Below are positions 8,001 to 16,967 of a stretch of DNA of 64,000 bases, in pieces; within the stretch, counting starts at the first letter, position 1, and each line of letters begins with the position of its first letter. The stretch is taken from assembly GCF_900116605.1 (NCBI RefSeq), contig NZ_FPBC01000001.1:248001-312000 (forward strand), written 5' to 3'. Source of the DNA: Pseudomonas marincola (lineage in GTDB: Bacteria > Pseudomonadota > Gammaproteobacteria > Pseudomonadales > Pseudomonadaceae). The notes beneath the pieces were generated by a model that saw only the letters and a program-made list of their open reading frames with translations, did not search any database and was not told the origin of the DNA. The translations under genes were made by a program, and so were the position numbers.

Positions 8001-11000
8001 TTAGCTGCTTTGAGCCAAGTCGAGCAACTCGCGGTTGGCTACCGAGTACATCGCATAATCGGTACCGGTTGCCGCACGCAGCTCCGCCAGCATGACCTTC
8101 CAGCGATCGACCATACGGCGATGCTGCTCCAGCCACACGCCGACACGCTCCTCGATATCAACCGGGCCATCAGTCATCTGCAACACCGAAACGGTAATCG
8201 CACGCTGTTGGGTGTCCAGATCATCGCGGAACGCTTCACGCGCCAGTGCTTGCCAGTTGTTCTCGACCGGCAGGCCCGATATCTGCTGCAAGTACCACGA
8301 CAGCTCGAGCTTGTCGCCCACGGCAAAGTAAGCCACGGCCACATCGGAAGGCTCCTGCACCGTGACATCCGACGCTTCGATAATCGGCAGCAAGGTATAC
8401 AGGTGACTGGTTCCCGCCACCACACGCGCCAGATCCTCCGGCACACCGGCCTCAACATAACCCTGGAAGCGTGCCAGCCACTGCTCGCGGGCCGGGCCTT
8501 CGAGCAATTCGTCGAGGCTCAATGCCAGCGCTGCAATGCGCGGTGCGAAGTGGGCAACATCACGGGCGGCATCAATATCGCTGCGACGGCTGCGCAAGAA
8601 CCAACGCGTAGCACGACGGCCCAGACGCATCAGCTCGTCCATCATTTGCAGCTGCAAGTCTGCCGGCACTTTGTGATCCAGCGCCTCGATCTGCTGCCAC
8701 CAGTGCGGCAAGCGGAACACATCACGCACGATCACGTAAGCGCCGGCCACATTGGCCGCACTCATGCCAGTGGACTCCTTCAAGCGCTGCACGAAGGTGA
8801 TGCCCATGTGGTTGACCAGATCGTTGGCAATCTGGGTGCTGACGATTTCACGCTTGAGGCGATGACGGCGCATCGACTCGCCAAACTTGTCGGCCAGCAA
8901 CGGCGGGAATGCGGTTTCCATTTCGCGTGCTAGATACTCATCATCCGGCACGGTCGATTTCAGCAGCGATTCCTTGAGGTCGATTTTGCTGTACGAGATC
9001 AGCACCGACAGCTCCGGACGAGTCAGCCCCAAACCATTGGCAGTACGCTCGTTAAGCTCCTCGTCAGACGGCAGGAACTCCAACGCGCGGTCGAGCTTGC
9101 CGGCATTTTCCAGAGCCGCCATCAGGCGCTTGTACTCGCCCACACGATCGCGAACCCGGTACTGCGCCAGCGACAGCGCCTGCACCTGCTTGTAGTTGTT
9201 GCCCAGCACCAGACTGCCGACAGCGTCGGTCATCTCGGCCAGCAGCTTGTTGCGCTGCTTGCCGGTCATGTCGCCTGCGGCCACGGTTTCATTGAGCAGG
9301 ATCTTGATATTCACTTCGTGGTCGGAGCAGTCCACACCACCGGCGTTATCAATAAAGTCGGTGTTGCTCGAGCCGCCATTCAGGCCGTACTCAACACGCC
9401 CCAACTGCGTCATGCCGAGGTTACCGCCCTCGCCCACAACCCGGGCGCGCAATTCGCGACCGTCTACACGCAGGGTGTCGTTGGCCTTGTCGCCAACATC
9501 GGCGTGGCTCTCTTTGCTCGACTTGACGTAGGTACCGATACCGCCGTTCCAGATCAGGTCTACCGGTGCCTTGAGCAGCGCGTTGAGCAACTCGGTTGGC
9601 GCCATCTTGTCGGCGCTGATGTCGAAACGCTGCTTCATTTCAGCGCTGATCGGGATGCTCTTGGCGCTGCGCAGGAAGATACCGCCGCCTTGCGAAATCA
9701 GCGCGGTATCGTAATCGGCCCAGCTCGAACGCGGCAGATCGAACAGACGCTGGCGCTCGACAAAGCTCTTCGCCGTGTCCGGATTCGGGTCAATGAAGAT
9801 GTGCAGGTGGTTGAACGCGGCCACCAATTGCAGTTTGTCCGACAGCAGCAAGCCGTTGCCGAATACGTCACCGGCCATGTCACCGATGCCGATAACGGTG
9901 GTCGGGTCTTCCTGCACATCAATACCGTGTTCACGGAAGTGACGCTGCACCGACACCCAGGCGCCTTTGGCGGTAATGCCCATGCCTTTATGGTCGTAAC
10001 CGGCAGAGCCGCCCGAGGCAAAGGCGTCGCCCAGCCAGAAGTCGTATTCCGCCGCGATGCCGTTGGCGATGTCCGAGAATGTGGCCGTGCCTTTGTCGGC
10101 TGCGACCACCAGATACGGGTCATCTTCGTCGTGACGGACCACGTTCGACGGCGGAACCACTTCACCCTCTTTGAGGTTGTCGGTGATGTCCAGCAAGCCG
10201 CTGATGAAGATGCGATAGCAAGCGATCGCCTCGGCCTGAATCTCGTCTCGCGTGCCGCCGGCTGGCAAACGACGCGGTACGAAACCACCTTTGGCGCCGA
10301 CCGGCACGATAACCGCGTTTTTCACCTGCTGAGCCTTAACCAGGCCCAGGACTTCTGTGCGGAAATCTTCCTCACGGTCAGACCAGCGCAAACCGCCACG
10401 GGCAACCTTGCCGCCACGCAGGTGCACGCCCTCAACGCGAGGCGAATAGACGAACACCTCGAACATCGGCACCGGCTTGGGAATTTCCGGAATCAGACGC
10501 GGATTGAACTTGAAGCTGAAATACGACTTGTTGTGACCGCTGGCATCCGGCTGATAGAAGTTGGTGCGCAGCGTGGCCTTGATCAGATCAAGGTAGCGCC
10601 GCAGGATGCGGTCTTCGTTGAGCACGGCAACGTTATCCAGCGCGCTGGTAATCGCCTGCTCAAGCTTTTGCTGCTTGTCTTCAAGGTCTTCAACGGTAAG
10701 TTTGCGGGCCAGATAGAAACGGGTACGGAACAGGCGCACCAGCTCTTTGGCAATGTCGGCGTGATTAACCAGCGTTGCCGCCACATAGCTCAGCGAGAAG
10801 CCCAGACGAATCTGCTTCTGATAACGCGCAAAGGCGCGCAGGAAAGCCACTTCGCGCCACGGCATCGCCGCCATCAACACCAGTCGGTTGAAGGCATCGT
10901 TTTCAGCGTTGCCACTGACGATATTGACGAAGGCATCTTGCAAGGTGTCGTTAAGTTGCTGGATATCGACATCCAGGCCTTCGGCATAGGTGAAGGCAAA

Positions 11001-12842
11001 GTCGTGAATCCAGAACTCGCGGCCATTCTTTTGGCGCAGGCGATACGGGAACTCACCAAGTACGCGCAACCCGAGGTTTTCCAGAATCGGCAATACATCA
11101 GACAGCGGCAGCGGCGTATCGGCGTGATACAGCTTGCAGTGCAGCAGGTTGTCGCCCTGCGCCAGCGGCTGATAGAAACTCATTACCAGCGGACGCTCGG
11201 CATTCAGGCTGAGCAAATGCTGCATGTCGACCACGGCCGAATGCGGCGCAAAACGCTCGCGATAGCCTGCCGGGAAACCACTCGGGAACTCGGCCAGCAC
11301 GTTGGTGCCATGCGCCTCGCCGAAGCTCTCGACGACCAGACTGGCAAAGTCATCCTTCCAGGAACGGCAAGCCTGAATCACTTCTTTCTCAAGCTGCGCG
11401 GTGTCGATCTGGGTTTTGTTCTTCGGGTCTACCCGCAGAATGAACTGCACGCGAGCCAGTACCGACTCGGAGAAGAAGGTCCAGAACTCGCAGTCGGTAG
11501 CCTGCAAACGCTCCATGAGCACTTGCTCGATTTTTTGCCGGGTCTCGGTCGAGTACACATCGCGCGGGACATACGCCAGGCAGTAGCAGAAACGCCCGTA
11601 CGGATCGCGGCGCAGGAATACGCGAATCTTGTTGCGCTCCTGAATCTGCACGATGGACAGCGCGGTGTTGAACAGCTCTTCAGCGGGGGTCTGGAACAGG
11701 TCATCACGCGGCAGGACTTCGAGTACCTGCGCCAGCTCCTTGCCCAGATGCGCACGGCTGGCGAAGCCCGAACGCTGCTCGATAATCGCAACCTTGCGGC
11801 GGATAAACGGAATATCCCAGACGCTCTCGGCGTACACGGCCGAGGTATAGAGGCCCATGAAACGGCACTCTTTGACCACATTGCCTTTGCTGTCTAGCTC
11901 GCGAATCGAAACAAAGTCAGGGTACGCCGGACGATGCACGCGGCTTGGAATCGCCGCTTTGGCGAAAGACAACAACTGCGGTTCACGCAAGTAAGCCAGC
12001 GCTTGTGGCTCGATGTGCAGATCTTCCGGCTTGAGGCCGGCGCGCAGCGTCTTGGAAAGGCCAAGCAGGGATTTTTCGTCATAGATGATGTGGCCGCCAT
12101 CAGCCGCATCCGCAACGGTGAACTCCTCGTAACCGAGGAAGGTGAAATGGTCGTCCAGCAGCCACTGCATGAACACCTTGATCTCATCCAGCTCAGCGGC
12201 ATCGACCTTAAGCTTGGCTTTGCCCAGCCAGGCGTGCAGCTCTTGCGCCTTGTTGCGCATTGGCTGGAAGTCGGAAACGCTCAGGCGAACATCCTTGAAT
12301 ACGTCGAGAATGGCCTTTTCCAGCGTGCGCATTTCGCCAGCACTGGCGCAGCGGTCGATCTCCAGAAACATCAGTGCTTCTTCGCTGATGTCGTCGCCAG
12401 TCGTGCCCTTGGGCAGAATTTCCAGCAGATCGCCCTTCTTGTCGCGGCGTACGCTGAACACACTGTTCTGCAAGGTATGAATGTTGTAGCCGCGACGGTT
12501 GAGCTCCATGCGAGCCGAATCAACCAGGAAGGGGCTGTCCGCATGCAGCACTTCAACCGCGGTATGGGTCGATTGCCAGCCATGCTTTTCGTAATCGGGA
12601 TTGAATACTCGAACTTCGGGCTTGCTCGGATCAAAACGCTCCAGCATGCGCCTGGATGAAAGGGTGCAACCTACCAGGTCTGACAGTCGACGCTGGGTAA
12701 GCTCTTCGAGCGCGATGATGCCGAAAAATTGCTCGGCGAACAGTGCCATTTGCGGCAGGTCCTGCTCGCTCACGTGCTGCGCCAGTGCCGCTTGCAGTTG
12801 GTGCTGGAAATCGGCTTTGCTGGCCGCCGTAAAGAACGCCAT
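8001..12842 (-). CDS. gdhB: NAD-specific glutamate dehydrogenase, large (~180 kDa) class
   Basis: A 1613-residue enzyme of the bacterial large-GDH class, which deaminates glutamate to 2-oxoglutarate with NAD and is mainly catabolic. The N-terminal 700 residues are the regulatory part. The catalytic core follows near 815-860 with GGLRWSDREEDFRTEVLGL and VIVPVGAKGGFV, then the dinucleotide-binding region around VIGIGDMAGDVFGNG. The P. aeruginosa homologue is reported to be arginine-activated. I start at MAFFTAASKADFQHQ, ten codons inside the longest frame, because GGAG lies about nine bases upstream and the family begins there. Monocistronic. Confidence 0.96.
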   Translation of the reverse strand: MAFFTAASKADFQHQLQAALAQHVSEQDLPQMALFAEQFFGIIALEELTQRRLSDLVGCTLSSRRMLERFDPSKPEVRVFNPDYEKHGWQSTHTAVEVLHADSPFLVDSARMELNRRGYNIHTLQNSVFSVRRDKKGDLLEILPKGTTGDDISEEALMFLEIDRCASAGEMRTLEKAILDVFKDVRLSVSDFQPMRNKAQELHAWLGKAKLKVDAAELDEIKVFMQWLLDDHFTFLGYEEFTVADAADGGHIIYDEKSLLGLSKTLRAGLKPEDLHIEPQALAYLREPQLLSFAKAAIPSRVHRPAYPDFVSIRELDSKGNVVKECRFMGLYTSAVYAESVWDIPFIRRKVAIIEQRSGFASRAHLGKELAQVLEVLPRDDLFQTPAEELFNTALSIVQIQERNKIRVFLRRDPYGRFCYCLAYVPRDVYSTETRQKIEQVLMERLQATDCEFWTFFSESVLARVQFILRVDPKNKTQIDTAQLEKEVIQACRSWKDDFASLVVESFGEAHGTNVLAEFPSGFPAGYRERFAPHSAVVDMQHLLSLNAERPLVMSFYQPLAQGDNLLHCKLYHADTPLPLSDVLPILENLGLRVLGEFPYRLRQKNGREFWIHDFAFTYAEGLDVDIQQLNDTLQDAFVNIVSGNAENDAFNRLVLMAAMPWREVAFLRAFARYQKQIRLGFSLSYVAATLVNHADIAKELVRLFRTRFYLARKLTVEDLEDKQQKLEQAITSALDNVAVLNEDRILRRYLDLIKATLRTNFYQPDASGHNKSYFSFKFNPRLIPEIPKPVPMFEVFVYSPRVEGVHLRGGKVARGGLRWSDREEDFRTEVLGLVKAQQVKNAVIVPVGAKGGFVPRRLPAGGTRDEIQAEAIACYRIFISGLLDITDNLKEGEVVPPSNVVRHDEDDPYLVVAADKGTATFSDIANGIAAEYDFWLGDAFASGGSAGYDHKGMGITAKGAWVSVQRHFREHGIDVQEDPTTVIGIGDMAGDVFGNGLLLSDKLQLVAAFNHLHIFIDPNPDTAKSFVERQRLFDLPRSSWADYDTALISQGGGIFLRSAKSIPISAEMKQRFDISADKMAPTELLNALLKAPVDLIWNGGIGTYVKSSKESHADVGDKANDTLRVDGRELRARVVGEGGNLGMTQLGRVEYGLNGGSSNTDFIDNAGGVDCSDHEVNIKILLNETVAAGDMTGKQRNKLLAEMTDAVGSLVLGNNYKQVQALSLAQYRVRDRVGEYKRLMAALENAGKLDRALEFLPSDEELNERTANGLGLTRPELSVLISYSKIDLKESLLKSTVPDDEYLAREMETAFPPLLADKFGESMRRHRLKREIVSTQIANDLVNHMGITFVQRLKESTGMSAANVAGAYVIVRDVFRLPHWWQQIEALDHKVPADLQLQMMDELMRLGRRATRWFLRSRRSDIDAARDVAHFAPRIAALALSLDELLEGPAREQWLARFQGYVEAGVPEDLARVVAGTSHLYTLLPIIEASDVTVQEPSDVAVAYFAVGDKLELSWYLQQISGLPVENNWQALAREAFRDDLDTQQRAITVSVLQMTDGPVDIEERVGVWLEQHRRMVDRWKVMLAELRAATGTDYAMYSVANRELLDLAQSS

Positions 12843-13145
12843 GGGTTGTGCTCCGTTTGGCTTTAAATTCAACTAAGGCAGTTGCGAGTCGTGACTAAGG
12901 ACTGAAGTTCCTAACAACATTAGTCTACGAGGCGGCGATTGCATTCCAATTGCAGCCTCTCATAGGTATGGCGCTGTCTGCGACTCGCTGGTCACATTTG
13001 CCCGTTGAGCTTAACGATGGAAGCCCCGGTGACGCTTGTCGCGCTGCGACATTTTCGTTCAAGAAGCGGGAAAGCCGGGTTTTGGTTGGGCATATCCCAA
13101 CCCAGGCCTGAGAAGTGACAGCAGATATGACCCGCGGTTTGGGGA
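12843..13145. other. Intergenic region upstream of gdhB
   Basis: About 300 bases without a gene. The gdhB-proximal half must carry the gdhB promoter. A short inverted repeat, GGTTGGG / CCCAACC at 13084-13102, lies downstream of the cupin gene and may help end its transcript, but it lacks a T-run. Nothing else was recognised. Confidence 0.4.
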
Positions 13146-13475
13146 TTAATCGACAATGAACAAGCGAGCGCCGCTGTGGGTCGAAGAACGGTGTGCTTCG
13201 CCGTTATGGCTCACTTGATAGCTCATGCCGGGGCTGAGGGTGAACTGGCGGCCATCGTCCAACTCAGTGATCAACTCACCTTCCAGACACAACAGGATAT
13301 GGCCCCGTGTGCACCAGTGATCCGCCAGATAACCGGCGCTGTATTCGACCATGCGCACGCGAGTCGAGCCAAACTGACAAGTCCGCCAAAAGGCACTGCC
13401 GCTTGCGCCTGCATGCTCGACTGGCTCAATTTTCGCCCAATCGGTAACACCGAAAGAAAAGCCACTGAGATCCAT
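13146..13475 (-). CDS. DHCW-motif cupin-fold protein
   Basis: A 109-residue single-domain cupin. The first conserved block contains DHWCTRGHILLCLEGEL, matching the small family named for a His/Cys/Trp motif, and the second includes LSPGMSYQVS followed by AHRSS. The His residues in these blocks could bind a metal, as in other cupins; the substrate is unknown. GGGG lies close upstream of the ATG. It stands alone between gdhB and a divergent antiporter gene. Cytoplasmic, no signal peptide. Confidence 0.8.
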   Translation of the reverse strand: MDLSGFSFGVTDWAKIEPVEHAGASGSAFWRTCQFGSTRVRMVEYSAGYLADHWCTRGHILLCLEGELITELDDGRQFTLSPGMSYQVSHNGEAHRSSTHSGARLFIVD

Positions 13476-13720
13476 AATTGCCCCAAAGTTGGTTTGATCA
13501 CTCGACAGTAACCGCTAGGCTGCTAGCCAGACAGATACAGATGGGCAGGATTATTTCGATACGCCACGCGCTTGGCAGACCCGCTTTTCCAAGTTGTCGA
13601 GCGCAGCTTGTCTTAAGGCAACTCAGACCTGCTCAGGTATTAGCTAGATGGCAACGTAGCTTTTCGCTGCAGTAATGCGCCGTTCAAAGTAAAAGCCCCA
13701 CACAAGGACCCTCCTCGCTA

Positions 13721-14965
13721 ATGCTGGACATAATCGCCGCGTTTCTTTGCATCACCGCACTGCTGGCCTATCTGAACCGCCGGTATGTAGGCCTGCCGCC
13801 AACCATTGGGGTGATGGCAATTGCGCTGGTGCTCTCGCTGCTGAACATGGCATTGGACAAGCTCGGGTTTCACGCCCTGCACACCTATGAGCAATCGTTG
13901 CTGAAGTCCATCGACTTCTCCGAGTTGTTGATGCAGGGCATGCTGTCGCTGCTGCTGTTCGCGGGCGCGCTGCATATTAACTTGTCGCATTTGCGCGCCT
14001 TTCGTTGGCAAATTGCCTCACTGGCGGTTGTCGGCACAACCTTGTCGACCCTGTTTATCGGATATGCGCTTTGGTACTTGCTGGCACTGACCGACCTCGA
14101 TTTGCCGCTGGTCTACTGCTTGGTCTTCGGCGCGTTAATATCGCCCACAGACCCGATTGCAGTTCAGGGCATTCTCAAGTCAGCCGGTGCTCCCGAGAGT
14201 GTTGAGTTGGTTATTTCGGGCGAATCGCTGTTTAACGACGGCGTCGGCGTGGTGCTGTTTTCACTGATTCTGGCCATGATCGCCAGTGGCAACACCCCGA
14301 CCGTTCTGGGCGCATCAGAACTGTTAGTCAAGGAAGCCGGCGGCGGTGCGTTGCTGGGGGCCGTGTTCGGCTTTGTCGTCTATCGAATGCTCAAGAGCAT
14401 CGACAGTTACCACGAAGAAGTCCTGATCACTCTGGCGTCCGTGCTCGGCGGCTATGCACTTGCGACCCACCTGCATGTCTCCGGGCCGCTGGCGATGGTG
14501 GTAATGGGCTTGATCGTGGGTAATCAGGGGCGCTCACATGCGATGTCGGAGCAGACCGAGAAGAACGTCGACATGTTCTGGGAATTGCTCGACGAAATTC
14601 TCAACGCCGTGTTGTTCGTCATCATTGGCCTGGAAGTGGTCTTGATTCATTTTTCCAACGCACTGCTGGCCACAGGCTTGATGGTAATCGTGCTGACCCT
14701 GGTATCGAGACTGCTGACCGTTGGTGCGCCGATCGCGCTACTGGGTGAACGCTTCCGGTTGCCCAAAGGCTCATGGAGCGTGATCACGTGGGGGGGCCTG
14801 CGCGGCGGGATATCGGTCGCTCTGGCGTTGTCGCTGCCACACGGCGATGCCCGCGACATCGTCGTTTCGCTGACCTATCTGGTGGTGGTGTTTTCTATCT
14901 TGGTCCAGGGCATGACAATCGGCAAACTGGTCAAACGCGTGATCCCCTGCAGAGACAAGAGTTAG
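13721..14965 (+). CDS. Na+(K+)/H+ antiporter, CPA1/NhaP type
   Basis: A 414-residue inner-membrane cation/proton antiporter with about twelve hydrophobic segments. The CPA1 ion-site signatures are visible: SPTDPIAVQGIL near residue 150 and GESLFNDGVGVVLF near residue 170, where the ND pair is characteristic. The family exports Na+ or K+ for pH and salt homeostasis; the exact ion cannot be read from sequence. There is no long cytoplasmic regulatory tail. Its stop overlaps that of the convergent diguanylate cyclase gene by two bases, so no terminator separates them. Confidence 0.88.
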   Translation: MLDIIAAFLCITALLAYLNRRYVGLPPTIGVMAIALVLSLLNMALDKLGFHALHTYEQSLLKSIDFSELLMQGMLSLLLFAGALHINLSHLRAFRWQIASLAVVGTTLSTLFIGYALWYLLALTDLDLPLVYCLVFGALISPTDPIAVQGILKSAGAPESVELVISGESLFNDGVGVVLFSLILAMIASGNTPTVLGASELLVKEAGGGALLGAVFGFVVYRMLKSIDSYHEEVLITLASVLGGYALATHLHVSGPLAMVVMGLIVGNQGRSHAMSEQTEKNVDMFWELLDEILNAVLFVIIGLEVVLIHFSNALLATGLMVIVLTLVSRLLTVGAPIALLGERFRLPKGSWSVITWGGLRGGISVALALSLPHGDARDIVVSLTYLVVVFSILVQGMTIGKLVKRVIPCRDKS

Positions 14966-15867
14966 TCCGCAAAGACCACCCGGTCTTTACCCAGTCGCTT
15001 GGCATCATACAAGGCGGCATCGGCCCGCTTTAGCGTGTCTTCATATGAACCGTCGGCCGGTAGCATTATTGTCACGCCAACACTTGATGTAGCGGTGCTT
15101 GCGCCGACCGAAAAGCGGCTCAACTTCTCGGCGAAACTCTGGTGCAGGCGTTCGGCAAATTGCAAGGCTTGCTCATGCCCGGTGTTGGGCAGCGCGATGA
15201 CAAACTCATCGCCGCCAAACCGGCAGGCGGTGTCGTTTTGGCGCAAGTGTGATCTGCACATATCGGCCACAGCCATGATCATGTCATCGCCAACATGGTG
15301 ACCAAACGCATCGTTGACCTGCTTCAGGTTGTCCAGATCGAACATCAGAACAGCTGTCGGTACACGATGACGAACAAAGTTCTGATAGTGACCGGACAAA
15401 TCACGCTCAAGCTTACGACGGTTATACAGGCCGGTAAGCTGATCGGTATCGCTCAGCTCTCGCAGCCTGACCTCCAACTGGTGGCGCTCGGAGATATTAC
15501 TGGCGACCCAAAGCACCACATCTTCATCGTCGACCTGAAAGTCCAACGCCTGAATTCGCCCTTCAAACCAAATCGGCTCTACAGGTCCCTCATCAGACAA
15601 CCCTTTTACGTCCCTGTTGCTTAGTTCGTACTCCTCAACCAGTAGCTTCCCAGTCGCCAGGGCCCGATCAATTTGTTCGAGAAACCAGTTGGCTTTTTCG
15701 GTTTTGACCAGATCAGTGATGGTCAAACCGACCAACCCGCTGCCGTCGTGGTAATAGCGCGTGTCACGGCCACCAAAAACCGCGACATATTTACCGCTGC
15801 GCGAGAGGATAAAAGCAGGGTCTGGCAAAGCCTCCAATACCGAGGCCATCATTTCGACGTTGATCAT
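14962..15867 (-). CDS. PAS-GGDEF diguanylate cyclase
   Basis: A soluble 301-residue protein: an N-terminal PAS-like sensor (about 1-130, with VLEALPDPAFILSRSGKYVAVFGG) and a C-terminal GGDEF domain making cyclic di-GMP from GTP. The active site is intact (RFGGDEFVIALP near residue 215). Five residues upstream, RQND matches the RxxD inhibitory site, so product inhibition is likely. DTDQLTGLYNRRKLE marks the domain entry. There is no membrane segment, so the cue is probably cytoplasmic. The ribosome site is weak (GAAGAT), and a second Met five codons in is an alternative start. Convergent with the antiporter gene. Confidence 0.9.
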   Translation of the reverse strand: MINVEMMASVLEALPDPAFILSRSGKYVAVFGGRDTRYYHDGSGLVGLTITDLVKTEKANWFLEQIDRALATGKLLVEEYELSNRDVKGLSDEGPVEPIWFEGRIQALDFQVDDEDVVLWVASNISERHQLEVRLRELSDTDQLTGLYNRRKLERDLSGHYQNFVRHRVPTAVLMFDLDNLKQVNDAFGHHVGDDMIMAVADMCRSHLRQNDTACRFGGDEFVIALPNTGHEQALQFAERLHQSFAEKLSRFSVGASTATSSVGVTIMLPADGSYEDTLKRADAALYDAKRLGKDRVVFAD

Positions 15868-16070
15868 TTAATGCATCTTCGGGTGTGCTGCTGACGAGTG
15901 ACGAGCACTCAGAACGGAAATTCATATGCCGCCAGGCCATAAATTTCAAAATATGAATGCCTAGATTACCCGAGACCCAAAAACCAGTCAGAGCTAATTA
16001 CCGAAAGCCCGCTGCAGCGCATCTGCGCGCGTGAGGCTAATCAGGCCAGCTGAGCGCGGATTTTGTCTGG

Positions 16071-16463
16071 CTAGTCTTCAGAACGCCCGCCTCCCTCACG
16101 ATCACGCTGATAATGGTGTTTAAGGGAGAATGTTGGCAGCCAGGATTCACGGCGGATGACCCAGCTTTCGTAGGTGGGCATCAGTTGGTCAGGTGCATCG
16201 AGTGAGCCCAGATGCACCTCTACCTCGTCTGCGCTGCGGGCGAAGACTGACGAGCCGCAGTTAGGGCAGAAACACCGGCCTGCGTAGTCACGCGTTTCGC
16301 CCTTGATGCTCACGGCAGTCTCGGCAAATATCGCGCAGGCATTGAATAAGGCCCCGTGGTGTTTGCGGCAATCAATACAATGACAAATGCCCACCCGATA
16401 AGGCTGGCCCAACGCCACAATTTGCACCTTGCCGCAGAGGCAACTGCCCGTGTACTGCTGCAT
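16071..16463 (-). CDS. GFA family zinc protein (glutathione-dependent formaldehyde-activating-like)
   Basis: A 130-residue protein with the Cys pattern of the Gfa/CENP-V fold: SCLCGKV near residue 8, CHCIDCRKHHG near 27-33 and FCPNCGSSVFAR near 70. These bind structural and catalytic zinc in family members. Many GFA proteins have no proven formaldehyde role, so only the fold is safe. A near-perfect ribosome site (GGAGGT) precedes the ATG. The C-terminal tail is charged (QRDREGGGRSED). The gene stands alone in a gene-poor stretch. Confidence 0.88.
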   Translation of the reverse strand: MQQYTGSCLCGKVQIVALGQPYRVGICHCIDCRKHHGALFNACAIFAETAVSIKGETRDYAGRCFCPNCGSSVFARSADEVEVHLGSLDAPDQLMPTYESWVIRRESWLPTFSLKHHYQRDREGGGRSED

Positions 16464-16967
16464 CTCAGACCTCCAACATCCAGCCTTTGATGCACCGTTT
16501 TATGCCTGAATTCAGCTCACCGCAAGTGATCGTGGCTCACGATCAGCCCGCCCACACAGTGAGTGAGCTGCAACGGCTTTGCAGGAATCTATTGATTTAC
16601 TAAGCGTGATTGACGTCTCTGTGTGTGGGGCGAGTCGTTTGGCCAGCCTTGGGTTTTTCACTGGGCCGTCATAAAGATGCGCCTGCGTCACACCAAGCGA
16701 AAACTTCCAGAACACTAACCAGCCTTACGATCTACGCTGATGGCGAGCGTTCGGTCCTCCGAACAGCGTTAGCCTTGTTCGGACTTTTCGCAATCTTACT
16801 GGTCAGATGAAACTGAATGATCTGTTTCAGTTGTCAGAGGTGAATAAAGCCACAATGCCGAAATCCAGCAGATAGGCTTTCTTTAATCTGCATTGAGAGC
16901 GAGCCAGGCGCGGGTGGTTCTCGATAATTAATGCTGCAGTGTTTAAAACTCAACCACAGGAAATAGC
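16464..16967. other. Gene-free stretch between the GFA and endonuclease/phosphatase genes
   Basis: About 500 bases on the common upstream side of two divergent genes. Short open frames on both strands lack ribosome sites and similarity to anything I know. The only structure noticed is a compact inverted repeat at 16527-16545. Promoters for both flanking genes should lie here. Confidence 0.5.
16527..16545. repeat. Perfect inverted repeat, 8-bp arms
   Basis: TGATCGTG and CACGATCA flank a 3-base GCT loop. It could be an operator or a small hairpin; there is no T-run for a terminator. It lies about 65 bases upstream of the GFA start codon. Confidence 0.45.

Noticed and set aside
9318..11897. 859-codon open frame on the plus strand
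   Set aside because: It lies wholly antisense to gdhB; long antisense frames arise from high-GC codon use, and the translation shows no domain and no ribosome site.
13084..13102. Inverted repeat as a firm terminator of the cupin gene
   Set aside because: 7-bp arms and no T-run; kept only as a remark in the intergenic entry.
16512..16810. Short open frames of about 66 codons on both strands
   Set aside because: No ribosome site, no similarity recognised, overlapping each other in opposite directions.
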